From contig CAYTOA010000008.1 of assembly GCA_964439265.1 (NCBI GenBank), forward strand, positions 35,285 to 99,284: a DNA stretch of 64,000 bases, written 5' to 3'. The DNA comes from JAGVPT01 sp964439265 (GTDB taxonomy: Bacteria; Bacteroidota; Ignavibacteria; UBA10030; UBA8401). Position numbers and translations under genes: made by a program. Positions 25,316-34,437 of this stretch are shown here, one piece after another. The notes under the pieces were generated by a model. The model was not told where the DNA came from. It made no database searches and saw nothing but the letters and a program-made list of their open reading frames with translations. Positions within the stretch are counted from its first letter, which is position 1, and every line of letters begins with the position of its first letter.

Positions 25316-25759
25316 TCACATCAGATCTTTTTCCATCCTTTGATGAGGGATCGTTACTTCCACGAATTCCCCTCCAATTTTTTCATACCCCAATCTTTCA
25401 TAGAACCCCACCACTGTTTTCCTGGCATTCAGGACAACTCTCCTATATCCCCGTTCCTTCGCAAAATCTTCCGCAAAAGTAACCAACCTCGCTCCGACAT
25501 TTTTGCTTCTCCAACTTTCCTCCACGCCGACTTGCCTCATTTTCACTTCGCGGTCATTCATAACGGTTAGAATAAGAACACCGATAAGAACGTCCCCGTT
25601 GAACGCTCCGATATGGTAATCGTCGACCTCTTTTGTGAGGTTCTCATCAAACAAGTTCAACCCAAGCGGTTTTCGCAAAACCCGGTCTCTCAGCCAGAGT
25701 GCACCCTGGTATTCGTCCGTGCCAAACTGAATTTGCCGCAGAAGGATCGGAGGGTTCAT
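25316..25759 (-). CDS. GNAT family N-acetyltransferase
   Basis: The 147-aa product is a single GNAT domain: LRDRVLRKPLGLNL near the N-terminus, the acetyl-CoA loop VGVEESWRSKNVGARLVTF (a Q/RxxGxG/A-like motif with SKNVGA) and VLNARKTVVGFYERLGYEKI at the end. It resembles the ElaA/YjcF-like small acetyltransferases. The substrate is unknown. It is divergent from the M16 genes. Confidence 0.88.
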   Translation of the reverse strand: MNPPILLRQIQFGTDEYQGALWLRDRVLRKPLGLNLFDENLTKEVDDYHIGAFNGDVLIGVLILTVMNDREVKMRQVGVEESWRSKNVGARLVTFAEDFAKERGYRRVVLNARKTVVGFYERLGYEKIGGEFVEVTIPHQRMEKDLM

Positions 25760-26153
25760 TTCAATAAGGGCTTCTTGATCGAATGACGGTATTCATCTTG
25801 AAATCTATCTGTACGGGCAGTAGAATTTCGGATTATCCGCCGCAATTGTCAATGGCCTGGCGGCGCAGGTAGTGCTCAATTTTGAGGTTGCTGTGAAAGG
25901 TGACGGACACCTCAGTACAAACACTACATTATGCCGAAATATCTGGTAGGGTAAATCGGTAAAGTGTCCGTCTCCTTACCACACTTGAGCACTGCCGCGA
26001 TGCGAACCGGCTCGAAATAAGTTGAACTTCAGCAGGAATAGTCGTACAATATTCACGCTTTTCGCCGGTAAACATAACCCTGCCGATACTCGCAATGTCC
26101 GTGTATAAAAGAACACTCGTCATGACTAACTAACAATCCTCCAGGAGGACGCC
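25760..26153. other. Divergent intergenic region with an inverted repeat
   Basis: These 394 nt separate the GNAT gene (minus) from the M16 genes (plus) and must hold both promoters. AAGGTGACGGACAC (25897-25910) faces GTGTCCGTCTCCTT (25964-25977); 13 of 14 positions pair. No gene is supported. Confidence 0.55.
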
Positions 26154-27479
26154 GTGGTTAATAAACGATTCTTCAGTTTTGTGCTCACACTGTTTGCCTG
26201 GAGTGCGCTGGCAGCCCAGGTCAACTTAAAATTCGTTGAGTATACGCTTCCGAACGGCCTTCACGTGATCCTGCACGAAGATCATTCAACGCCGATCGTC
26301 TCCCAGGTAGTAGTGTACCACGTCGGGTCGAAAAATGAAAATCCAGACAGAACCGGCTTCGCGCATTTTTTTGAGCACCTGATGTTTGAAGGATCCCCGA
26401 ATATTCCGCGCGGCGGATTCTTTAAAATGGTGCAGAACGCAGGGGGCGAGCTCAATGCCTTCACCAGCTTCGACAAGACCGTCTATTTCATTACCGTCCC
26501 GTCGAACCAGCTGGATCTCGCAATGTGGATGGAATCGGAACGCATGATGCACCTGAAGGTCGATTCGATCGGCATCGAGACGCAGCGCGGCGTTGTGAAA
26601 GAAGAACGGAAACAGAGCCTCGACAACAGGCCGTACGGTTCCATCATCGAACAGACATTTTCACATTCGTATAAAGTCCATCCCTACCGATGGGTGCCGA
26701 TCGGGTCGTTCCAGTACATTGACAGGGCGACGTACGACGAGTTCTATCAATTCTACAAATCATTTTACCTCCCGAATAATGCGTGCCTCGTGATAGCCGG
26801 GGACATCGATGTCGCGAAAACAAAGGCATTGGTCGAAAAGTACTACGGAGAGATTCCAAAAGGGACGAAAGAAATTTACAGGCCTTCGGCGGTCGAACCG
26901 CCGCAGACCGCGGAAGTGCGGGATACCGTGTACGACAACATCCAGCTTCCTGCCGTCATTGAAGCGTACCACATGCCTGCGCAAGGAACGAAAGACTACT
27001 ACGCTCTCAGCATGCTGACGACCCTCCTTTCGGGAGGAGAAAGTTCACGGTTAACCAAACGCCTGGTCGACAAGGAAAAGACCGCCCTTGGCGTACAGTC
27101 GTTTCCTTTTGAACTCGAAGACCCTTCTCTCTTTCTCCTCTTCGGAGTTGCGAATTTTGGAAAGTCGCCCAAGGACATCGAAGCGAGCATTCAGGACGAA
27201 ATACGCAAGGTGCAGGACAGCCTCATCACCGATAACGAGTTGACAAAGATACGCAATGAGGAAGAGACGAGCTTTATCGAAAAAAATTCCACCGAGCAGG
27301 GAAAGGCCATTGAGCTGGCCAACTATTATGTCTTTTTCGGGGATACGAACCTCATTAATTCCGAGATCGACAAATTCATGGCGGTCACAAAAGACGACCT
27401 CCGACGCGTTGCCAATCTCTACCTCACGGAAAAGAACAGGACTGTTCTCTACTACTTACCAAAAACAAAAGTACAGTAG
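26154..27479 (+). CDS. M16 family zinc peptidase, active subunit
   Basis: The 441-aa product starts at a GTG preceded by CAGGAGGAC, a strong ribosome site. A signal peptide (about 1-21, AWSALAAQ) precedes the M16 domains. HFFEH at residues 71-75 is the inverted zinc motif HxxEH, with the third ligand Glu near 150 (GVVKEERKQ). It is a pitrilysin/processing-peptidase-type protease, presumably periplasmic. It lies 19 nt upstream of a second M16 gene lacking the zinc motif; such pairs form heterodimers. Confidence 0.93.
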   Translation: MVNKRFFSFVLTLFAWSALAAQVNLKFVEYTLPNGLHVILHEDHSTPIVSQVVVYHVGSKNENPDRTGFAHFFEHLMFEGSPNIPRGGFFKMVQNAGGELNAFTSFDKTVYFITVPSNQLDLAMWMESERMMHLKVDSIGIETQRGVVKEERKQSLDNRPYGSIIEQTFSHSYKVHPYRWVPIGSFQYIDRATYDEFYQFYKSFYLPNNACLVIAGDIDVAKTKALVEKYYGEIPKGTKEIYRPSAVEPPQTAEVRDTVYDNIQLPAVIEAYHMPAQGTKDYYALSMLTTLLSGGESSRLTKRLVDKEKTALGVQSFPFELEDPSLFLLFGVANFGKSPKDIEASIQDEIRKVQDSLITDNELTKIRNEEETSFIEKNSTEQGKAIELANYYVFFGDTNLINSEIDKFMAVTKDDLRRVANLYLTEKNRTVLYYLPKTKVQ

Positions 27480-27498
27480 AACTTAAGGAGCTTTCACA

Positions 27499-29565
27499 AT
27501 GAAAAAATTCTTATCAGCATCAATTGCGCTTCTGTGTGCAACGTTGACCATCGCGCATGCTCAACTGGACAGGAGCAAAATACCAGGGCCGGGCCCCGCG
27601 CCGGCAATAGCGTTTCCCGATTACGATATTCTCACGCCTCCGAACGGAATACGCGTCATCATCGTAAAGAACTCGGAGCTGCCCACGGTCAGCATCAGCT
27701 TACTCATCGACAGGAAGCCCGTCCTCGAAAAAGGAGATGCCGGCTGCATCGATATCGCCGGCCAGCTATTACGGAGCGGGACAACGACGCGGACAAAGGA
27801 TCAGCTTGACGAAGAGGTCGACCTTATCGGCGGAGACCTGAGCTCGAGCGGAACCAATGTGTACGCTTCGGGTCTGTCCAAAAACACGGAAAAACTTTTC
27901 GAGCTCATGTCGGATATCACTCTCCATCCCTCATTCCCGCAGGACGAACTGGATAAGATATTGACCCAGACGAAATCAGGACTGCAGTACAGGAAAACCG
28001 ATCCGGGAATGATCGCCGACGTCGTTCGAAAAAAACTTGTCTACGGCGCCGAACATCCGTACGGCGAGGTTGAAACCGAAGCGACAGTCGCCAATGTCAC
28101 CAGGGAAAAATGCATCGAAGCGTATAACAATTACTTTAAGGCGAACTACGCGATCATGGCGGTCGTCGGCGATGTGGACAAAGACATCGTCATGAAACTC
28201 GTGAATAAATACTTCGGATCATGGACCAAAGGAACGCTCCCATCGTTTACGTACGCGGACCCGAAGCGCCTCGACAAAGTGCACGTCGCCTTCGTCGACA
28301 GGCCAAGCTCTGTTCAGTCCATGATCAGAATTGCCCAGGCCGTCTCCTTGCAGCGGACATCTCCCGACGTTCTGCCGGTCCAGGTCATGAACACGATCCT
28401 TGGAGGAGGAATGTTCCGGCTCTTCATCAACCTTCGCGAAAAACACGCCTACACGTACGGAGCGTACAGTTCGCTCAGTCCGGATGATCTCATCGGCAAC
28501 TTCACTGCGTCCACGTCGACGAAGAACGGCGTGACCGACAGCGCGATTACCGAAGTCTTCAACGAAATCAACCGCATCCGCAACGAGAAGGTGGACTCGA
28601 CGGAACTGCAGATGGCGAAGAACTACCTCAGCGGCTCTTTTGTCCGGGGGCTTGAGCATGCAAACACCATCGCCGAGGATGCGATTACGATCGAGCGGTA
28701 CGGCCTTCCAAAAGATTACTATAAGACCTATCTCAAACGCCTCGACGCCGTGACGGCGGAAGACGTTCAGACCGCCGCCAAGAAATACCTCGACCCCGCA
28801 ACCATGCTCGTCGCCGTCGTGGGCTCGGCGAACGACGTGAAAGACAAACTCGCGAAGTTCGGACCTGTCGACGTCTACGATGAGGACGGGAACATGGTCG
28901 TCGTGAAAGCAACTCCGGCCATCACGATGACGCCGGACGAGATATTTGCCAAATCCATCGAGAGCAGCGGAGGAAAAGCGAAATATAAAGCGATGAAAGA
29001 CAAGACGGTCGAGATGAGCGGAAAGATTCAAAATATGGACATAAAAATTAAGATCGTGCAAAAATCTCCCAACAAGATATTTGCCGAATCGGAAATGGTG
29101 GGAATGTTCAAGCAGCAACAGGGATTTGACGGAAAGCACGGATGGTCCGTATCCCCGCAAGGCACGAAAGAACTCAGCGGAGATCAGCTGGAAGAAATCA
29201 AGGTTGAATCTGTCTTTGACTTCTACGGTCAATACAAAGCACTGGGATTCAAAGCCGGGGTGAGCGGGGTGAAGAACGTAAACGGAAAGGACTGCTATGA
29301 AGTCACCTTTTCGAACGCTTCGGGAAAATCGATGCGGGAATATTTCAGCGTCGAAAATTTTCTCAAATACCGAGAGGTGAAGTCGATGACGGCTCCCAAC
29401 GGCCCGGTTGAACAGACTACCGATTACTTTGACTATAAGGATTTCGACGGCTACGTTGCGCCGGGACGGATGAAACAATCCGTCATGGGACAATCATTCG
29501 AATTTACAACGGATAAGTATGAGGTAAATAAAAAGGTGGGCGACAAGATATTCAAGAAGCCGTAG
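27499..29565 (+). CDS. M16 family protein, non-catalytic subunit with extra C-terminal domain
   Basis: The 688-aa product has a signal peptide (about 1-22, CATLTIAHAQ). It has two M16-type domains (about 35-455), but the position of the zinc motif reads CIDIAGQLLRSG, so HxxEH is absent. LREKHAYTYGAYSSL in the second half is the conserved Arg/Tyr substrate-site segment of the partner subunit. An additional domain (about 470-688; EIFAKSIESSGGKAKYKAM, GFDGKHGWSVSPQGTKEL) looks like the LolA-like/outer-membrane lipoprotein-sorting fold. It probably pairs with the upstream protease. Confidence 0.9.
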   Translation: MKKFLSASIALLCATLTIAHAQLDRSKIPGPGPAPAIAFPDYDILTPPNGIRVIIVKNSELPTVSISLLIDRKPVLEKGDAGCIDIAGQLLRSGTTTRTKDQLDEEVDLIGGDLSSSGTNVYASGLSKNTEKLFELMSDITLHPSFPQDELDKILTQTKSGLQYRKTDPGMIADVVRKKLVYGAEHPYGEVETEATVANVTREKCIEAYNNYFKANYAIMAVVGDVDKDIVMKLVNKYFGSWTKGTLPSFTYADPKRLDKVHVAFVDRPSSVQSMIRIAQAVSLQRTSPDVLPVQVMNTILGGGMFRLFINLREKHAYTYGAYSSLSPDDLIGNFTASTSTKNGVTDSAITEVFNEINRIRNEKVDSTELQMAKNYLSGSFVRGLEHANTIAEDAITIERYGLPKDYYKTYLKRLDAVTAEDVQTAAKKYLDPATMLVAVVGSANDVKDKLAKFGPVDVYDEDGNMVVVKATPAITMTPDEIFAKSIESSGGKAKYKAMKDKTVEMSGKIQNMDIKIKIVQKSPNKIFAESEMVGMFKQQQGFDGKHGWSVSPQGTKELSGDQLEEIKVESVFDFYGQYKALGFKAGVSGVKNVNGKDCYEVTFSNASGKSMREYFSVENFLKYREVKSMTAPNGPVEQTTDYFDYKDFDGYVAPGRMKQSVMGQSFEFTTDKYEVNKKVGDKIFKKP

Positions 29566-29580
29566 CGCGTCGGGGGGATG

Positions 29581-29736
29581 CGTTGTGCGTTAGTAGGTAT
29601 AAGTTTTAAGCTATAGGTTGTAAGTTGTATGCTTTGCGTCTTAGGTTTTACGCTATAGGTCTACGCCATGATTTATAACTTAGGACTTAAAACTCATGAC
29701 CTATAACTCAGAACATACAACACAAAACGCACAACG
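29581..29736. repeat. 156-bp imperfect palindrome between convergent genes
   Basis: CGTTGTGCGTT (29581-29591) and AACGCACAACG (29726-29736) are exact inverted copies, and between them words such as AAGTTTTAAGCTATAGGT and ACCTATAACTCA recur on both strands. It fills the gap between the M16 gene (plus) and the dehydrogenase gene (minus), where it could act as a two-way terminator. Confidence 0.75.
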
Positions 29737-29745
29737 TATCGCCGT

Positions 29746-31047
29746 TCACGCTTTATGTACCGAACCCTTTGTACGGACCACAATGTTTCGAGTATCGACA
29801 ACGGGCCCGGTAAATTGGTCGAAATTGATCTTCTTGAATTCCTCGTGGGCGGTAGCGACCAAGACAAGGTCGAACGTATTCGTGATCTCGACGGATTTCC
29901 TTCCGGCGAGCTTCGGGAATTCCCGAGTATGCTTGATGGTCGGGATATACGGATCGTTGTAACTGACTGATGCCCCCTTCTCTTCAAGCTTCTCAATCAA
30001 GTGGTACGAAGGGGATTCGCGGTCGTCGTCGACATTCGCCTTGTACGCGAGACCGAGCATGAGGATCTTGGACCCTTTCAACGGTTTCCCCACTTCGTTC
30101 AACGCTTCCATCACGCGGCTGACGACAAAATCCGGCATCGCCGTATTTATTTCCCCTGCGAGCTCAATAAATTTCGTGGTAACGCCGTATTCGCGTGCTT
30201 TCCACGTGAGGTAGAACGGATCGATCGGGATGCAATGTCCTCCCAGACCCGGCCCGGGATAAAACGGCATGTATCCGAATGGTTTCGTTTTTGCCGCATC
30301 GATGACATCCCATACATCGATGCCCATTTTCATGAATGTCACTTTCAGTTCATTAACGAGCGCGATATTCACAGCCCGGAAGATGTTTTCCATCAGCTTC
30401 GTCGCTTCGGCAACTTTAACGCTCGAGACGGGAACGGTTCTCACAACGATCTGTTTGTAGATCGAATCGGCTACGGCGAGTCCGTCAGGAGATGTGGAGC
30501 CGACGACTTTCGGAATTGTCTCGGTAGTGTAGTTCGGGTTGTTGGGATCTTCCCGTTCGGGGGAAAACGCAACGTAAAAATCCTTGTCGACCTTAAGACC
30601 GTTTCTTTCGAGGATTGGTACCATTACTTCTTCAGTGGTCCCGGGGTAGGTTGTCGATTCCAGAACAACCATCTGGCTTTTCCGGAGATGCGGCGCAATC
30701 GCCTCACACGTGGAAACGATGAACGACATATCCGGCTCTCGATTCTTGTTCAACGGCGTGGGTACGGCAATGAGGATCGCGTCGCATTCTGTCAATCTGG
30801 AGAACTCTGTCGTTACGCTGAAACGTCCCGAGGCGACCGCCCGTTGGATCCTTTCCGATGAAATATGCTTAATGTACGATTTTCCTTTCGCCAGGGAATC
30901 AACCTTCGAGGCGTCGATGTCGAACCCAATCGACCGAAAACCCTTCTCCACAAAACAATGCAGCAGCGGAAGCCCGACGTATCCCAAGCCGATAACGCCT
31001 ACGACGAATGATTTGTTTTCAAGCTTTGCGAGCAGTTGGTTTTTCAT
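29746..31047 (-). CDS. UDP-N-acetylhexosamine 6-dehydrogenase (WbpA/WecC-type)
   Basis: I start at ATG 31047 (MKNQLLAKL), about 433 aa; the longer frame is in the word-repeat intergenic DNA. An N-terminal Rossmann domain has VGVIGLGYVGLPLLHCF; the middle has ESTTYPGTTEEVM and FSPEREDPNN; the catalytic Cys is in LGGHCIPIDP; the C-terminal domain has MLGLAYKANVDDDRESP. These features point to the UDP-GlcNAc/ManNAc class rather than UDP-glucose. It oxidises C6 to a uronate. No downstream epimerase or WbpB homologue is in the window. Confidence 0.9.
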   Translation of the reverse strand: MKNQLLAKLENKSFVVGVIGLGYVGLPLLHCFVEKGFRSIGFDIDASKVDSLAKGKSYIKHISSERIQRAVASGRFSVTTEFSRLTECDAILIAVPTPLNKNREPDMSFIVSTCEAIAPHLRKSQMVVLESTTYPGTTEEVMVPILERNGLKVDKDFYVAFSPEREDPNNPNYTTETIPKVVGSTSPDGLAVADSIYKQIVVRTVPVSSVKVAEATKLMENIFRAVNIALVNELKVTFMKMGIDVWDVIDAAKTKPFGYMPFYPGPGLGGHCIPIDPFYLTWKAREYGVTTKFIELAGEINTAMPDFVVSRVMEALNEVGKPLKGSKILMLGLAYKANVDDDRESPSYHLIEKLEEKGASVSYNDPYIPTIKHTREFPKLAGRKSVEITNTFDLVLVATAHEEFKKINFDQFTGPVVDTRNIVVRTKGSVHKA

Positions 31048-31114
31048 AATTTTTAGTCCGTAGCATTTAGTCCATGGTCCCAAGCCGGCAGCGCAGAATG
31101 ACGCGTTAACCGAC

Positions 31115-32059
31115 TCAAAACCGAATTTTCAAATTCCTAATTCTTAATTCATTATTCTTAATTGCATTCTCGCACCATTCGATTGTCCGCTGAATTCCTT
31201 CGTCCAGCGAGACTGTCGCCTTCCAGCCCAGTGCATTGATCTTACCGACGTCGAGCAATTTCCGGGGCATGCCGTCCGGTTTTGTCCCATCGAAACTAAC
31301 CGCGCCTGTAAAGCCCGACATTTCCCTTACTAGGTGAGCCAGGTCAAAAATTGAGATATCCTCCCCGCTTCCAATATTGATGATCTCGCTGCTGTCGTAG
31401 CGCTTCATAAGAAATACGCAGGCATTCGCCAGATCGTCAACAAAAAGGAACTCCCGTTTCGCCTTTCCAGTCCCCCACAAAAGCACCGACGCAGCGCTGG
31501 AATTGCGGGCTTCGATAAATTTCCGGATCAACGCGGGCAGAACGTGCGAATTCTCGAGGTCGAAATTGTCGTTCGGTCCATACAAGTTCGTAGGCATGAC
31601 GGAAATAAAATTCGTTCCGTACTGTTTGTTGTAGGCCTGGCACATTTTGATCCCGGCAATTTTGGCGACCGCGTACGCATCGTTCGTCGGCTCCAGCTTG
31701 CCGTCAAGCAAGTATTCTTCCTTGATCGGCTGCGGTGCAAACTTGGGATAGATACAGGAGCTCCCAAGGAAACAGAGCTTCTTCACCTTGTTAAGGTACG
31801 ACGAGTGGATAACATTGTTCTGAATCTGGAGGTTGTCATAAATAAATTCGGCGGAATGCGTGTCGTTTGCGTAGATCCCCCCCACGATCGCAGCAGCCAA
31901 AAAAACATATTCCGGCTTTTCTTTCTCGAAAAAATCTTCCACCGCCCCCTGATTTTCCAGCTCCAATTCCTCATGGGTGCGTGCAACGATATTCGAATAT
32001 CCTGCGAAATCGAGTGCACGCACTATAGCCGACCCGACGAGTCCGCGGTGACCGGCCAC
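31115..32059 (-). CDS. fcl: GDP-L-fucose synthase
   Basis: The product shows every Fcl signature: AGHRGLVGSAIVRAL, LAAAIVGGIYANDTHSAEF, FLGSSCIYPKFA, YAVAKIAGIKMC (Tyr-Lys pair) and PDGMPRKLLDV. It converts GDP-4-keto-6-deoxymannose, made by Gmd, to GDP-L-fucose. The start is odd: upstream of the GTG at 32059 the frame (KIYVAGHRG) continues the expected first beta strand, but no ATG/GTG/TTG occurs before a TAG at 32087-32089. An ATT at 32084-32086 is the only near-start. The last ~12 residues (NELRIRNLKIRF) are encoded by the A/T word repeat. Confidence 0.9.
   Translation of the reverse strand: MAGHRGLVGSAIVRALDFAGYSNIVARTHEELELENQGAVEDFFEKEKPEYVFLAAAIVGGIYANDTHSAEFIYDNLQIQNNVIHSSYLNKVKKLCFLGSSCIYPKFAPQPIKEEYLLDGKLEPTNDAYAVAKIAGIKMCQAYNKQYGTNFISVMPTNLYGPNDNFDLENSHVLPALIRKFIEARNSSAASVLLWGTGKAKREFLFVDDLANACVFLMKRYDSSEIINIGSGEDISIFDLAHLVREMSGFTGAVSFDGTKPDGMPRKLLDVGKINALGWKATVSLDEGIQRTIEWCENAIKNNELRIRNLKIRF
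31128..31164. repeat. A/T word repeat overlapping the end of fcl
   Basis: Reads CAAATTCCTAATTCTTAATT and onward to CATTATTCTTAATTG. It matches words at 20313-20348 and 32136-32166 and supplies the C-terminal codons of fcl. Confidence 0.6.
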
Positions 32060-32171
32060 GTATATTTTAGAGGAGTAGTCCGTAATCTATGGCTCTGAGG
32101 TTTGAGTTGTAGTTTGTTAGTTGTTAGTTGTGGATTTCAAATTCATGATTCTTAATTCTTAATTGTTTCGC
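32060..32171. repeat. Word-repeat intergenic segment upstream of fcl
   Basis: Contains TTTGTTAGTTGTTAGTTGTG, then CAAATTCATGATTCTTAATT and CTTAATTG. It lies between the gmd stop and fcl and carries no ribosome binding site for fcl. Confidence 0.55.
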
Positions 32172-33215
32172 TCAATAGCCTCTTTTCGAAATCTTTTCAT
32201 AATCCGCCTTCACCATGATCTTGACCAGCTCCTCGAATCTTACAGTGGGAATCCAGCCCAATTTTTCCTTTGCCTTCGCCGGATCGCCGATCAAGAGTTC
32301 CACCTCGGTGGGACGGTAATGACGCTCGTCGATGCCGACGATCACCTTCCCGGTTTTCTTATCAACGCCTTTTTCATCGGCGCCCTTCCCCTCCCAGGCC
32401 AATTCGATCCCCAATTCCTTAAACGAAAGGTCGGCAAATTCGCGCACGGTATGGGTCTCGCCGGTCGCGAGCACAAAATCCTCCGGATGGTCTAGCTGCA
32501 GCATCCTCCACATCCCATCCACATATTCCGGGGCATAGCCCCAATCGCGTTTTGCGTTGAGGTTACCGAGAGAGAGTTTCGCCATCAATCCCAGCTTGAT
32601 CTTGGCCGCAGCTCTCGTAATTTTTTTCGTCACGAATGTTTCGCCTCTCCTCGGGGATTCATGGTTGAAAAGAATTCCGTTGCACGCAAAAATATTGTAT
32701 GCTTCCCGGTAGTTTACGATGATCCAATAGCCGTACAATTTTGCGACGCCGTACGGGCTCCGGGGATAAAACGGGGTCTTCTCATTTTGCGGGACCTGCT
32801 GGGCCTTGCCGAAGAGCTCGCTTGTCGACGCCTGATAGAATTTCGGCTTGATGCCGACTTCACGAATCGCGTCCAGAAATCGGACGGTTCCGATCGCGTC
32901 GACCTCTGCCGTATACTCCGGAAGCTCGAACGAGACCTTGACATGGCTTTGAGCGGCGAGGTTGTAGATTTCATCGGGCTGGATCCTCTCCAGTATCCTG
33001 TTCAAATTGCTCGTATCTGTCAGGTCGCCATAATGGAGGAATAGTTTCTTTCCGAGAATCTCAGGGTCATTATAGAGGTGGTCGATTCTCCCGGTATTGA
33101 ACGAACTGCTGCGGCGGATAATGCCGTGCACTTCATATCCTTTTTTGAGAAGCAATTCGGCCAGATAGGACCCATCCTGTCCCGTGATGCCTGTGATAAG
33201 TGCTTTTTTTGTCAT
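32172..33215 (-). CDS. gmd: GDP-mannose 4,6-dehydratase
   Basis: Start chosen at ATG 33215 (MTKKALITG), giving about 347 aa, the usual length. The NADP site is ALITGITGQDGSYLAELLL. Other signatures are IIRRSSSFNTGRIDHLY, YNLAAQSHVKVSFE, FYQASTSELFGKAQQ, YGVAKLYGYWI (Tyr-Lys) and NHESPRRGETFV. It makes GDP-4-keto-6-deoxy-D-mannose, the shared precursor for the flanking Fcl and Rmd-like enzymes. Confidence 0.95.
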   Translation of the reverse strand: MTKKALITGITGQDGSYLAELLLKKGYEVHGIIRRSSSFNTGRIDHLYNDPEILGKKLFLHYGDLTDTSNLNRILERIQPDEIYNLAAQSHVKVSFELPEYTAEVDAIGTVRFLDAIREVGIKPKFYQASTSELFGKAQQVPQNEKTPFYPRSPYGVAKLYGYWIIVNYREAYNIFACNGILFNHESPRRGETFVTKKITRAAAKIKLGLMAKLSLGNLNAKRDWGYAPEYVDGMWRMLQLDHPEDFVLATGETHTVREFADLSFKELGIELAWEGKGADEKGVDKKTGKVIVGIDERHYRPTEVELLIGDPAKAKEKLGWIPTVRFEELVKIMVKADYEKISKRGY

Positions 33216-33286
33216 GGTAATATGGGGTGATTTCGCTGTATGTCCGGAGTTCATCGTCCGGAGTCATTTTATGTTATTTCCAGACT

Positions 33287-34243
33287 TCATTGCTTTTCCA
33301 TCCACCAGGCAAGCAGGTCTGCAAGCGTTCTTTCCAAGGGGATTTCCGGCTGCCATCCTGTTGTGCTCTTCAACAATGTATTCGAACCTGCAAGCAGTTG
33401 GATGTCGTATCCGCGCAGCCTCTTTTCTTCGATGTGAAGTTCGAATTTTACCCCGGCCAGGTTCTCATACATCCGAATGACCTCCTCGATCGAATAGATC
33501 TTCCCGGAACAGACATTAAAAATGAATTCTTTAGCGTTAGGCAGTCTTCCGAGCAGCCAATATGCGCGCACAACGTCACGCACGTCGGTAAAGTCTCTCT
33601 GCGGCTTGATGTTTCCGATCTGGATCACCGGCGGGACGTTCGTCTTCCGGGCAAGGGCTATCTGACGCGCGAGTGACGAGCAGACGAACGACGACTTCTG
33701 ACGCGGGCCGGTATGATTGAACGGCCGGGCAATAACGATGTTGAGACCCTCGTGCGTCTTATACGTTTGAGCAATGTAATCTATGCTCGTCTTGCTTGCC
33801 GCGTAGGGATTTTCCGGATGCGGGATCGAACGCTCGGTATGGATCGCCGGCAGACCGCTGGTCTCGCCGTACACCTCGCCCGACGTTACGACGACGATCC
33901 GAGGAGCGATGTCGACCGCTTTCACGGCTTCAAAGATATTGATCGGAGCGATAACGTTGACCTTGAACGTCTCGGCGGTGTGTTCAAAGGAATTCGGAAC
34001 GAACGCCTGTCCGGCAAGGTGAAAAATAATATCCGGCTTGACTTCCTTCAATACCCGGAAGATCGATTGAAAGTCGACGATGTCGCATTCATAGAGTTGA
34101 ATGTTCTTTTCGTGAGAACGAATGTTCTCATTTTTCTCGAGATCCCGCACGACTCCGGCGACCTCTGCCAGGTTGTGGTCGATAATATAATCCGCGAGGT
34201 GGCTTCCGGCGAAACCGCCGACCCCGGTAATCAACACTTTCAT
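33287..34243 (-). CDS. SDR reductase, probably GDP-4-keto-6-deoxymannose reductase (Rmd-like)
   Basis: Start at ATG 34243 (MKVLITGVGGFAGSHLADYI), 318 aa. It is an extended SDR with VTSGEVYGE, YAASK (Tyr-Lys) and IARPFNHTGPRQ, a combination seen in Rmd and Tyv-type enzymes. Being next to gmd, reduction of the Gmd product to GDP-D-rhamnose is the likely role. A dehydratase or epimerase role cannot be excluded from motifs alone. Confidence 0.8.
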   Translation of the reverse strand: MKVLITGVGGFAGSHLADYIIDHNLAEVAGVVRDLEKNENIRSHEKNIQLYECDIVDFQSIFRVLKEVKPDIIFHLAGQAFVPNSFEHTAETFKVNVIAPINIFEAVKAVDIAPRIVVVTSGEVYGETSGLPAIHTERSIPHPENPYAASKTSIDYIAQTYKTHEGLNIVIARPFNHTGPRQKSSFVCSSLARQIALARKTNVPPVIQIGNIKPQRDFTDVRDVVRAYWLLGRLPNAKEFIFNVCSGKIYSIEEVIRMYENLAGVKFELHIEEKRLRGYDIQLLAGSNTLLKSTTGWQPEIPLERTLADLLAWWMEKQ

Positions 34244-34437
34244 TGGTACGGCAATCATTAGTTATGGTATCAACACCGCCGCGCACACGGCGAATCCGCG
34301 ACAGGTTCAATGGTGCGCATAATATACATAATCCGTCGTGCCTTTTCAACGGCTGGAACTACGATCTCCTGCCCTGTCGAATGACTAGAGGGTGCCGCGG
34401 ATGGTAAGGGTAGCAGGGATGTTCTGCGTCGAAGCCT

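Noticed and set aside
28219..29493. 424-codon open frame on the minus strand
   Set aside because: It lies wholly antisense to the second M16 gene, which has a signal peptide and family motifs; the antisense product is His/Arg/Val-rich shadow sequence.
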